Positions 36,367-47,117 of a DNA stretch of 64,000 nucleotides are shown here, one piece after another (positions within the stretch are counted from its first letter, which is position 1; each line of letters starts with the position of its first letter). This DNA is from Mytilus trossulus (taxonomy: Eukaryota > Mollusca > Bivalvia > Mytilida > Mytilidae). A model generated the notes under the pieces. The model did no database searches. It had not been told where the DNA came from and was given only the letters and a program-made list of their open reading frames with translations. The position numbers and the translations under genes are program-made. Location: positions 34,790,171-34,854,170 of the forward strand of contig NC_086383.1 of NCBI RefSeq assembly GCF_036588685.1, given 5' to 3'.

Positions 36367-37965
36367 ATACTATTGTCTCAGTAAATGGGAGAAGGTTTGG
36401 TACCATTAAAATGTTTAATCCCGATGCAAATGTTTGCATTTGTCCTAAGTCAGAAATCTGATGTACAGTAGTTGTCATTTGTTTATGAAATTTGAACATG
36501 TTTCTCGTTTCCCGTTTTTCATATATACAGTCCGCCAAAAGTTAAGCACCACTCATTTTTATTGCATCGATTTTTTTTCAAATTCAAAAAATCCATTATT
36601 CCTCGAAAAAAAGAAAACAACCATATAGCAATTTTGCTAATGTATACCATAAACAAACCACAAAGGGAATATTGGTCACTTATGAAGGTTTTATGCATGT
36701 AGGTTTTTGGTTCATAGAAAAAGTGTAAATTACACAATTTAGAAACGGAATTAAAGTTTCACTGTGATTTTATTTTTTTACAACAATTGATTACCCAATA
36801 TCATTAAAATTTTCTATACATAATCTTTGGTATAATCGGCAAATTTAATGTCAATGTTTGAGTCAATAGCATTTGTAACAACCTCTCTTCCGGTACAGTT
36901 TCATATCACGACGTAAAATTCTCGGGAAAGCCTTCAAAACTTTAGTTGAGGAAATCTGTTGCATTTAAGAACAAATGCCACTTTTAAATCGACAAAATAT
37001 TGTGAAGATGGATCTCTGCGATCGAAATTTCCGCTAATGGCGTCTAAGACATGTTTGACAGGGTTTATGTATAGAGACATGGAAGGCCAGGAAATAGTGT
37101 AAATGGCTTGTTGCTCTCTGGACTCGGTTAAAATCCTTGCCCTGTGTGGTCTAGTGTTGTTGTCCATGTACAAGGGTCTTGGCAATATTGATGCAAGTGG
37201 GGGATTACTAAAATGAGGGACTGCAATGTTTTAAGGCACAGAATCTCTGTATTTCTGTCCGTTTATGTTACCCAGCAGAATATGCAAACCCAGCTTATCA
37301 CGGTATAAGAAGAAACCCCGTACTGGAACACCACCAGCACTAAATGCAGTCCTTGTGCAAACATTGTTATGGTCTAATGCCGTTTTGTTTCCCGCGAAAT
37401 TCGTATTATGGCGTCTACTGGCATCTGATCAATGAGTGTTTGGTCATTTTTTTATGTTCAAGCATAGATAGTCATTATGCCATTGAAACCTGACGGTAAA
37501 GTGCGTGCCTGTTATTATAGGTCTCTATACACCACGACATACTCTTCGGCTGCCTCTAAGAAGTCGACGGACCAATGTAGGAACACTAACGCGACCACCT
37601 GGAGAAACAGGGTATTTGTAAACGCTCAAATGACATTTGATAAGAGGTTGCTTGACTGCTTTATCGGGGTTCAATTTTTTTGGTCGTAATGCATTTTCGT
37701 AGTGTATGTTAAAGGTAATTCATAACACCAAACATTATTATTAATTTCGAAATAGTTTAAAAAATATTGTCAGTTATATTTCGGTGGTGCTTAACTTTTG
37801 GCGGACTATATAGATTAGACCGACAGCTTTTCCGTTTTAATGTTTTTACACTTGTAATTATGGGGTCCTTATTAGCTTGTTGTTCGGTGTGAACCAAGGC
37901 TCTATGTTGAAGGCAGTACCTTGACCTATAATTGTTTACTTTTATAAACTGCCAACCAATGTGAA
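36367..37965 (+). repeat. R1 copy split by a Tc1-type transposon
   Basis: The R1 5' part (GGAGAAGGTTTGGTACC, TAAGTCAGAAATCTGATG, TGTTTCTCGTTTCCCG) ends at 36527. R1 resumes at 37809 with TAGATTAGACCGACAGC and TAGCTTGTTGTTCGGTGTGA, then breaks off near 37965 before its tail. Confidence 0.8.
36528..37808 (-). mobile_element. Inactive Tc1/mariner-type transposon, 1.28 kb
   Basis: Terminal inverted repeats CAGTCCGCCAAAAGTTAAGC / TAGTCCGCCAAAAGTTAAGC are flanked by TA on each side. The minus strand carries a broken transposase. A helix-turn-helix-like part with many frame breaks lies near 37480-37690. A frame at 36934-37185 contains YMDNNTRPHRAR and INPVKHVLDA. In Tc1 transposases these segments carry the second catalytic Asp and the final Glu (NPIEH); here the Glu position is Lys. 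With the frame breaks this marks a dead copy. Confidence 0.85.
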
Positions 37966-37989
37966 AATAAACTTTCAGTTCGGTGAAAT

Positions 37990-38062
37990 GTAAACACATA
38001 GGTATAGGAAGATGTGACATGAGTGCCAATGAGACAACTATCCATCCAAATAACAGTTGGGT
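37990..38062 (-). repeat. R1 tail fragment, inverted
   Basis: GGAAGATGTGACATGAGTGC and AATGAGACAACTATCCATCC: an inverted 3' end adjoining the truncated R1 copy just before it. Confidence 0.75.
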
Positions 38063-38544
38063 AAAACTATACAATAAGTTCCTGGTAGATGAATGAGCTT
38101 ATCACATGATAAAAATGATGTGACCTACGCTTTTCAGGATTTTCCTTCACATGCAACCCTCCAAACCAGAAACAGCAAACGATATGCATATCGTTGGATG
38201 CATAAATACCTGAACCCTTCATAAGCCATAAAATTATATCAAGAAAGAGAGATAAGATAACGGTTGGATGATTGATTCCTTGTTCGGGAGATATGATTTA
38301 TTTATTAGATGTAATATGCTTTGAACTAGCGTTCGGTAATTTGGAGTACAATTGTTTTGGTGCTTTTTGTTTATTGTTTTAATGTTAGCTATAATACGAT
38401 GTCTCGTATCGATCTTTTCTCATTTTTGAAAGCCAAAAGATTACATATAATTGCTTTAAACTACTCCAATTGAACTAAGGCTGATGTGTCTCATTTGCAA
38501 TAATATCGAATCTCCTATATTTTTTATATTGACGCAAGTATCAG

Positions 38545-38715
38545 ATGGATAGTCAACCTTATAAATCGAAAATAAACTGACAACGCCATGGCTGATATAA
38601 AAAAAAAAAAACAAACAAACAAAAGTACACTTGACACAACATATAAAACTAAATAATACGCAATACGAACCCCACCATAAACTGGCGGTGATCTCAGGTG
38701 CTCCGGAAGCTTTAG
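38545..38715 (+). repeat. R6 copy
   Basis: AAATCGAAAATAAACTGACA, ACGCCATGGCTGAT, then AAAGTACAC...GAACCCCACCATAAACTGG and GTGATCTCAGGTGCTCCGGA. Confidence 0.65.
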
Positions 38716-38934
38716 CTGATCCTGCTCCACATGTGTAAAATGCATTTTAATAATAAGAAGTAATATAAACCTAATGACTGAAAAGATAAGTCATTTCACA
38801 ATAGATTAGAGAACCGATTATGCCCTCTATGTCTGAAGTTGAAGATGAATAAGACTTCTATGTAAAATGGTAACTTAAAGAGTTACGATAAACTTTTTTT
38901 TACAGATAACTATAAAAATAGATATGTAAATAAG

Positions 38935-39300
38935 AAGATTTGGCATCAGTTCCAATGAGACAACTCTCCATCAAAGGCATAATTTATAAAAATTAAACAA
39001 TTATATGATAGATCAAAGTAAAGCCTGCAACACGGAGCTTTGGCTCACACCACAGAGCACGATAAAAAGGGTCCTAAACAAGTGTAAAACAATTTAAACG
39101 AGATAAACAACGGTCTTATATATGTAGAGAACGAGGAACGATGAACACTTATGAACAAAACCATGAACAACAAACTCTGAAAAACAGTTTAAACAGGATA
39201 ACCAACGGTCTCTAATATATATGTGGAAAACGAGGAACGAGGAACACTTATGAACAAAACAATGAAACAACAACCTCCGAAAAACAGGCTACTTGTAAAA
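38935..39300 (-). repeat. R1 copy, inverted, with duplicated 5' part
   Basis: AATGAGACAACTCTCCATC, GCTTTGGCTCACACCA and AACGAGGAACG...ACACTTATGAACAAAAC. The last portion (about 39100-39180) is repeated at about 39180-39290. Confidence 0.8.
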
Positions 39301-39880
39301 GATACATATAAAATTTCAATTTTTACAATCTTTTTTACTTCGAGATATTATATCTCATGCCAAAAAATGATACATCAAAGCCATTAATGATTCGTATGTT
39401 TACTAACTGAACTTATATCCATTTTAATCATTTATCATATTTATGTAATTTATTTTCATTTACATGTTTTTGTTATTATAAACTTTTATCTTAAACTGAC
39501 TTTGATATAATTATCTAACTGCATGTAACTACCTAAGTAAAAATAAGAGAAATAGTGTTCTTTGATTAACGTTATACCTTTTGTCTTGAATATGCATTTA
39601 TAATAAAGCTACCCTGAGAATAAGTTGCCGATTTGTTCTGTGTTTTTTGTATTTCACACCGATAAGATCTATGAATGTGTGCCCGAATCAAATTGAGTTA
39701 TCTCCCGTTGAACAGAAAAAATCAGAAAAACTATATTGGCAAATGATAATTTTAGAACATCAAAGTATTGAGATATTTATGTAACACTATAAATAGAATT
39801 GTTATACATTGTGTGGCGAAATTATCTTGCAGAAACATTACTGTCGTACTGTCGTGCGATAAATGTGCCTATGACACACC
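39301..39880. other. No gene recognised
   Basis: AT-rich spacer. A short CTGTCGTACTGTCGTGCGAT near 39842 resembles the palindromic words of the first 1.4 kb. Confidence 0.4.
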
Positions 39881-39897
39881 GATCTGTCAGTTCTGAC

Positions 39898-40090
39898 GAT
39901 GAGGGTGCCTCGTTGGCAGAGTGGTCTACGTAGTTGGCTCTGCAGTCACTACCCAGTCAACACTGATGTTGTGAGTTGGAACCCCGCTTGTGCGGGTGCA
40001 CTCTTCTACATTCTTAATTGACTAGAATTGTCATTTTTTCTATCCAAGGTCGATGGTTTTCTTCGGGCACTCCGGCTTCCTGCATCAATA
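39898..40090 (+). mobile_element. tRNA-derived SINE
   Basis: A-box-like TGGCAGAGTGGTC (39914-39926) is followed by a degenerate B box, GAGTTGGAACCCC (about 39972). The body contains GGTTTTCTTCGGGCACTCCG and ends near CATCAATAAAA. The arrangement is that of a pol III tRNA-derived SINE. Confidence 0.65.
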
Positions 40091-41079
40091 AAAATAGCCT
40101 AAATGCCTATAGTTCAATCAATGATATGTGTCGCTTATTTAACGTGCTGAGTGATATCAAAATTTAAAGTTCCGAAAGCACGTTAGGTCTGAGAAGTTCT
40201 AAAGCAAATATATCATATACCATTTCACTTTCGAAATATACATATATGCACAAAACAAAACATAATAGGATAAGCATATACAAACTTCAAACGAAATTCA
40301 CGAGAAATTATATCTCTTTTCATTTTGAGCAGTCAGTATATTCTATTTCGGGTTGAATACCCTTTGAATTGATAAGTTGTAAACTCTAAATTTTAGTCGA
40401 ATTGACGAAAGCCTAAAAGAAATTTGGGATTTTTGTTGCAGAGATATATCATTGTAAAAGTTGAAAGTTTGCTTCATGCGCAGTCTACTGATAATTGTCG
40501 TTCAAAATCTTTATACCAATTAAGTAAAACCAGAATATTTCATTTATTTATTGTGAAGAGTTCTTTTAATGTCTTTGCCTTTGACAACAGCTTTTTAGTA
40601 GTGGATTATTTGTTTTTATCTTTAACTCGTTTTCGCTTTTGTCAAAGGCGTTTTATCAGCCTTCATAAATCTTCTACTTCGGAAACCTCCTCTTCTTTCG
40701 ATTTTACATTTAACATGGTGTTTCAACAGTCACACTGGGTAACAGAGCTGACCACATGTGTCGTACATATTGTTTCGATAAACCCGTCCTTGTTGGATAG
40801 AGACGTGAATGAGTTCAGTGACATATAGTCATTAATATCGATTGTTTTAGATAAGCGAAATAAGGGAGTATCTCAAGGCAGATTACTAGTACTATTTTGT
40901 AATGCTCCAGAATTAAGGTTATCTTTATTACAACTAGTACAACATAAATGAAATATTGTAATAAAACATCCACATGTTTGAGATAAAGCATAAACATTTC
41001 GCCTCTGATGAAAATAGAAGTAAAAGCATAATCATTGTAGTTTGCTAGACCGCAAAAAAATAACATCAGCCTTTTTTAT
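40091..41079. other. Downstream of the LPMO gene, nothing recognised
   Basis: A 134-residue plus-strand frame at 40424 has no ATG-context, domain or splice support and is rejected as coding. No repeat was identified. Confidence 0.4.
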
Positions 41080-44000
41080 TTATTTCTTTATAAATTCGTG
41101 GACGTTTTTTAAGTCCGGTAGCTGTTTTCGTAACTCTTTCATCAAATCCTGTGATTTTAAGTTTCTAATTAAATTTTTCGGAACGCTTACTTTTCTTCTT
41201 CTTATCATATATTGGGACGAATCTAATAGTTCTTGAATTTCTTTCGGAAGTCTTCCGCCTTTCGATACTCTTCGCACAATAATAAACTTCCGTCGCACAG
41301 GTGCATGTCTACCCTTGTTTTTATTACCTGTACCTTTTTTGACAACAAAGGTTCGACTTTGTATGAAATTTTTTGACAAAGGTTTAAATGTTTGAATATT
41401 GTGCGATTGCAGCTTGGGAGTTATTTCTTCAACCCTTGTTGAACTTGACGCAATGTGTTTGGGTTTTGATATAGCCGAGGAGCTCCTAATTATGGCTTCG
41501 GCCCTTTTTAACAGAGAAGCAGTCATATGTGAAGGACTATTTAGATTCGGCATTACAACCGATGATGATAGCAACGATACTGGAAGTGCTGACATTCTTT
41601 CGCGTGGAGCTGAACGCATTCGTGATATCAATGAAATCGTCGGTCTGACATTTGTAACTGTCGGCCTGGACTTTGAAGGCGTGGTTGGCGATGAGACTGT
41701 ATATCTTAAATTATCACTGGAACGTGACATTGCTAACGTTGACGGTATTGATGGTTTCGTAGAACGAGAGAACGTCAATGGTGTTGTAGAATGTTTGTTT
41801 AAACCAACAGAGTCAGGCGCTCTACCCCACAAAGTTGCAGTCTGTCTATTAGTACTGATTGTATGTTGATGGGGGATGTCTCTATTACTTTTGCTGATTT
41901 CTGCATCAAATTTTGAATGAGCAGTCATTGTTTCACTATTGATAGTAGCAATATGTGACCGAACTGAGGGGGACAGTTCGTTTCTATCTGATGAAAATGA
42001 CTGATCCTGTTGATTTGATAACAGACTTCTATCTAGCATGTTGCCATGAGAATTATTCCTATTGATTAATTTTTGAACAGCAAGATGGTTTCTAGAAGAT
42101 TTCACCCTATTTTCAGATAGCTTTTGATTGCCCGAAGACCTGATTGTATTTTCAGGGTAATTTGCAGATATGACTGTATTTTTAGGTTTACTTAAATATA
42201 AAGCTTTATTTTCAGACAGTGCTTGATAAATTGGAGACACGGCTGTATTTTCAGCGTTACTTGCAGATTTGACTGCATTTTCATGGTTACTTTCAGCCAT
42301 TTCGATGCCTTCAGACAATACATGATTAGTTGGAGACATGGCTGTATTTTCAGCGTCACTTGAAGATATGATAGTATTTTCAGGGTTTCTTGTAGATATG
42401 CCTGTATTTTCAGACAGTGTATGATTAATTGAAGACCTGAGTGTATTTTCATGTTTAACTGCAGATGTGACTCTATTTTTAAGTTTTCTTGAAGAAATGC
42501 CCGAATTTTCAGGGTTACTTGTAGGTATGACTGTACTTTTAGGGTAACTTGCAGCCATGACGTTATTTTCAGAAAATACAGGAGACATGGATGTATTTTC
42601 AGGATTACTGGCAGGTATGACTGCATTTCCAGGTTTACTTGAAGATATGTCTGTATTTTGAGACAGTGCAATTTGTCCTAATGACTTTAAGACTAAGGAT
42701 TGTCCGTGCACGTCATTTCCAAAGGATAGAAGCATTTCTTTTATCCTTTTCATCAATTTTCTTGCGGGCTCAGTTAATTGACTAGTGTAATTGCGCAGGT
42801 GATTTTTTGATGATTGATTTCTCTCCAAGTATCTAATATTAAGTTTTTCTACTTTCAATTCCGTTGTATTCTGTTTGATTATACGGTTTGTTTTATCCAT
42901 ACTACTATGTTCTAGCGTAGGCTCTGTATTATGTGGACTTTTGTATTTGTTAATACTACTATGTTCTAGCGTAGGCTCTGTAGTATGAGGACTTTTGTAT
43001 TTGTTAATACTACTATGATCTAGCGTAGGTTCTGTAGTATGTGGACTTTTGTATTTGTTAATACTACTATGTTCTAGCGTAGGCTCTGTAGTATGTGGAC
43101 TTTTGTATTTGTTAATACTACCATGTTCATCACCACCAATGCTTAAATCGGCACAGTTGTAAAACTCCTCTTGCAGACCACATCCTTTACAGCTGGTACC
43201 ATTCGGATTCATACCCCAACTATTTTCTGATAAAAACAGAACGTAATACATTTAAAATATAAAACTTGCATGTACACATATTTTGACTATTCTATTTATT
43301 GTGCCTGTTTATTTAACGCATCAATGTAAATATAACGGAATTGGATGAGACTGTCATTAAAGTGAGAGGGTTAGCGCTATAAAACCAGGTTTAATCCACC
43401 ATTTTCTACCTTTGAAAATGCCTGTACCAAGTCAGGAATATAACAGTTATTGTCCATTCGTTTTTGATGAGTTTTGTTATTTGATTTTGCCATGTAATTT
43501 TGGACTTTCCGAATTGATTTTCAGTATTTTTGTGATTTTACTTTTTATGCATATACATTACATAAAAATTAAGATACACAACAATAAGTTTGCAGCGAGG
43601 AAAATAGATTAACGACACTAAGGTTGCAGGAAGAACAAAGACAAATGTAACTAAGGTTATAGGGGGGAACACAGATTTATGACACTAACATTGCATATAG
43701 GAACACAGATAATTCACATTAAGGTTGCAATGAGGAAGATAGACAAATGACACTAAAGTTACAGGAGTATAAACAAACTAATGACACTAAGGTTGCAGCG
43801 AGCAAAAACGATTAATAACACTATGTCACTAAGGAGAACAAATGTGGCAGGAAAAAAAGTTTTAGAAAGCACTATACACTTCATAGAGAGCTAATGACAC
43901 TAAGGTTGCATCGAGAAAAAAGGACTAAAACTACTATGGATTCAAGGGGAAAAATCGTGAAAAAAAATTAAGTTCCTGAAAGCACGTTACATTTACAGAG

Positions 44001-46124
44001 GTCTGATAACTACACACCGCGAAGTTAGCAAGAGTAAGGGGTGATCTTGGGTCAATCATGACACTAAGGCTTCCTTCTTCGCTTCAGACATCCGTGGTTT
44101 GTTTCTTTAAAGTCAATCAACAAATGATCAATGAAATGAGGCGAAGTTAACATTCACGATATCAATTTACTGAAACGTACCATATATGCAGTCGAATTTT
44201 AGTCGATCTTCCGTGATTAACGATGCTTTAATATAATATCAATGAAAACAATCCGCTCTAAAAAATTGCATGATAAAATCTGAAAGGACTACACAGCTAC
44301 TTTGACATTGGTACTTTTCTGAACTAAAAATCTGTAGTACTGGACATCTACTTTTCATATTCAGTACTATTTTGCTAATATATTGTAATATTTTGGTACC
44401 TGTATTTTACAGTACTTTATTTGTACTTGAAATTTAAGTACTATAGATTTTTGGTTACTACCGTAACATTTTAAGCATTTTAAACGTTTTTCTATTCTTA
44501 ATCTCTTAAAGTTATGATTTTAAAACGGAACATTGTGATCACTGTTGGTATTATTTCTGCACCAGAATTTTCAGTACAAATCAAGTACTGTAAAATACAA
44601 GTACCTAAATATTACAATAATTTTAAAGTAAAGAAATACTACTTAATATTAAAAGTGAATTTCCAGTACTACATATTTTTAGTACAGTAATAGTACGTAT
44701 GGAAAAGTAGCTGTGTAACATAAACACGAGAGAGATACCTTTTATCCTTCAAAATAATTTCAAAATTTTTTAATACAAATTTCAGTGAAAAACAATGTTC
44801 GTAGTCCCTCGATGTTTGATAAAAAATGCAAAAAACAGAGGAATCTGATCAATTATGCAAAAAAAGAAAGACAAAAGTCTAGGTTCTACTATTTTTAGAT
44901 ATTTTAGAATTTGATATGAATTATAAAGTGAGGTGTGCGTTGATTGTTAATAACATATGTTTAGTTTATAGTGTTTCTGTTTACTAATATTTATATTACG
45001 TAATTTGTAGACGTGTGCCTTATTCATGTTATATACTTTGCATACTCTTTAAATTTATCATTGACAAACAATATCATAACATCTTATTTATAGTATATAC
45101 AATCTTCACATAGGAACGTCTGTCAGACCTCAAAACAGGACAGTTAACTACGATAGAAATAATGGACGAAATTTATGAGAAATGATATAACATACCTGTA
45201 TGATATCGCCATTGCAAAACACACTGAGTACATATCATTCCAAGAGGAATTTCCAGTGAGAGGTTGTACGTAGGACCCAACTCCTCTTTGGGGTAAAATC
45301 TCATTTTCCGATGTTTAATCGACCCTTTCTCTATTGGCAGAAGATGCTTATCTAAACATCTTTGAGTGACCGGTACAGTTGGATCATTGTGTGGGCATAA
45401 CCGGAAGTCGAAGTACCCTAGATGATTTACTGTCAATAATACAGTAACTGTTATTGTCTTGGTGTTGGCAGGATATTTTGCTGCTATAATACCGGAAGCA
45501 TAAATACCACCTGCTTCGTGTTTTCTTGGACCTACGTAGGGGTCTCCGCAAACACCACATTTACCGTTTGATTCTTCAAGAAACTGTAAAAAAAAAGCAT
45601 AGGGAGTAAATTATACAAAAATATCTCTTTTACCATCTCATTAAAAGATATAATAATATAAAACAAAATTCTGTCCTCCCTTTGTCTGTATTTTGAACAA
45701 AAGTCTCCACAATAAAAATCATGTAGTATTTCAAGGTATGAAATCGCTTTTGAAATGGAATAAAAGCGAATAGAAAGATTTTTTTTGTATTATCTTGATA
45801 TTGTTTTTTTAACATTGTAGAAAAGCTTCATATTGAGACTACCATATGTAACTGAAAATCAAAATATCTATATGCAAAAAATATAATAATCGATGCATAC
45901 ACTATTTTTGCCCAAAACGGTTTTAAAACCATCGCATTTATTAAAAAAACCTGTTTTGTGGAAGTACATACATTTCTTCCACCACAGTATAAGGCGTTGT
46001 CATTGTAATTTATGGTAGTATTATAACCATATCTCCACAGAGAACTCCTGTTCGGAGGCCACAGTAAATATCCGTGCTGTAGTGTTGGTACTAGAGAACT
46101 GAACAATAGCAACAGTTGAATCAT
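41080..46124 (-). CDS. AA15-type LPMO with a ~680-aa cysteine-free tail, 895 aa
   Basis: Copper enzyme family that cleaves chitin or cellulose oxidatively outside the cell. Exons on the minus strand are 46124-45972, 45583-45196 and 43226-41080 (phases 0 and 1). The signal peptide MIQLLLLFSSLVPTLQ ends just before His17, giving the N-terminal His of the copper brace. HGYLLWPPNRSSLWR follows, then NYNDN...YCGG, GKCGVCGDPY (58-67), the second brace His105 in NHLGYFDFRLCP, CTQCVLQWRY (169-178) and NSWG...GCGLQEEFYNCADL (182-208). These cover the whole AA15 domain in family order. From about 217 to 895 the chain has no cysteine. It holds four 18-aa repeats (HSSINKYKSPHTTEPTLE type), a long region of degenerate ENT-containing repeats, Ser/Thr-rich sequence and a basic end (KKGTGNKNKG...VHEFIKK). 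Catalytic domain assignment is firm; the role of the tail is unknown. The giant last exon and stop-adjacent AATAAA resemble the next gene upstream. Confidence 0.92.
42040..42670 (-). repeat. Degenerate ENT-repeat coding region of the LPMO tail
   Basis: About a dozen imperfect units of roughly 15-17 codons, each carrying a variant of NPENT(x)(x)S or LSENT. At DNA level GTATTTTCAG recurs in the plus strand. It reads as one uninterrupted frame in the LPMO. Confidence 0.8.
42910..43125 (-). repeat. 54-bp coding repeat, four units
   Basis: Four 54-bp units encode residues 215-286 of the LPMO, HSSINKYKSPHTTEPTLE with only G/S, E/D and T/N changes; a fifth partial unit (HSSMDK) follows. The near-identity at DNA level suggests recent expansion or ongoing homogenisation. 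Confidence 0.95.
43425..43560 (-). repeat. R4 fragment in an LPMO intron
   Basis: Reverse of R4: AAGTCAGGAATATAACAGTT, TCCATTCGTTTTTGATG, TTTGATTTTGCCATG, TTTTCAGTATTTTTGTGATT. Confidence 0.65.
43610..43920 (+). repeat. Degenerate ~35-bp minisatellite
   Basis: GACACTAAGGTTGCAG and variants recur at about 43614, 43681, 43716, 43748, 43783 and 43899, with weaker copies between, spaced about 35 bases. Confidence 0.7.
44292..44715. mobile_element. 424-bp MITE with long terminal inverted repeats
   Basis: Flanked by TA (44290-44291 and 44716-44717). The two ends are imperfect inverted repeats of about 170 bases (CACAGCTACTTTGACATTGG against CACAGCTACTTTTCCATACG), both rich in AGTACT-type words. 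No coding capacity. It lies in the second intron of the LPMO gene. Confidence 0.8.
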
Positions 46125-46439
46125 ACTACCTATAATATACAATTAATATACAATCTAGATGTTGTTTGATATATTGTAGGTTATGTTAAATCATACATAA
46201 AATAATGTACTTATAATATACAATTTATATACATTCTAGATCTTGCCATACTTCAGGTTATTTTTCGTTATACCATCTTTATAGGTTTTCGATTAAACAT
46301 ATTTTGACCTGGATTATCACTTTTTGAAGATACATTAATTGTCAAATGCGCATCTCGCGCAGAAACATGTGTACCTTTTTATATTAAAACAACATAATGA
46401 AAAATTTAAAATGAACAAGAATTCAATTCTATGAGATAA

Positions 46440-46600
46440 TAGCATGGTACATCAATTGAATTAAAGTCCAATCCACTTGACACTTAGTACACATGTACCC
46501 TATGATATGATCTTTCTAATGTTAATGCCAAATTAGAGTTTTTATCCCAATTTCATGGTCCATTGAACATAGAAAATGATAATGCGAGTGAGAAATCTGT
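46440..46600 (+). repeat. R3 fragment upstream of the LPMO gene
   Basis: AAGTCCAATCCACTTGACAC, TATGATATGATCTTTCTAAT and TTCATGGTCCATTGAACATA match the R3 unit. Confidence 0.7.
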
Positions 46601-47031
46601 GTACTTGGGACACATTCTTCTTTGTTCTTAATCTGAAAGTATGATATTGAGGAATACTTTGGTTCATTAATTGATTACATGAAAGTTTTCTGCGGGCAGT
46701 TTTGATTTTCAAAAAGCACAGATAGTGCTTCAAATTAATATAAGGTAAGGTATCATGCAAATTTTGGTAATCTGTACTAAAATGTATTTACTTACTATTT
46801 TTACTGATTGAAACTCTACTGTTTGTTTACTTTTATACAATGTGGTGAAAGTTAATGTTTTTATTGTCTCTTTCTTGATCCATACGACGATTTATAGAGC
46901 TTTATATGAAAAATACAGATTGTAGTTCAATGCCCAGATATAATCCATCCTTTTATAAATGCTGTATTTATACATGAGATTAAAATTAATACTGGGTGAC
47001 AATCTTGTTGCATTTGTAAAATGGATTGGAA

Positions 47032-47104
47032 ACCTTGGTGGTATATTGGTAATTACGCCTATGTTGTTTTATAGGAGAATGGGGTTCGATTCCCTGCTAG
47101 GGTC
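47032..47104 (+). tRNA. tRNA-like sequence, probably a tRNA relic or SINE head
   Basis: 73 bases can fold as a cloverleaf: acceptor ACCTTGG/CTAGGGT with two wobble pairs, a weak D arm, anticodon stem CCTAT/ATAGG, and T arm GGGGTTCGATTCCC. The anticodon loop has eight bases (GTTGTTTT) instead of seven, and base pairing continues outside the acceptor stem. A functional tRNA is therefore unlikely. Confidence 0.35.
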
Positions 47105-47117
47105 AATCCATTTTATC

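Noticed and set aside
40424..40828. 134-aa plus-strand frame downstream of the LPMO gene
   Set aside because: No domain, signal peptide or splice context, and it does not begin at a convincing ATG.
41399..41869. 156-aa plus-strand frame
   Set aside because: Antisense shadow of the LPMO tail exon.
42192..42671. 159-aa minus-strand frame with repeated LKIxxxLQVTL units
   Set aside because: It is an alternative frame of the ENT-repeat region; the repeats explain the periodicity.
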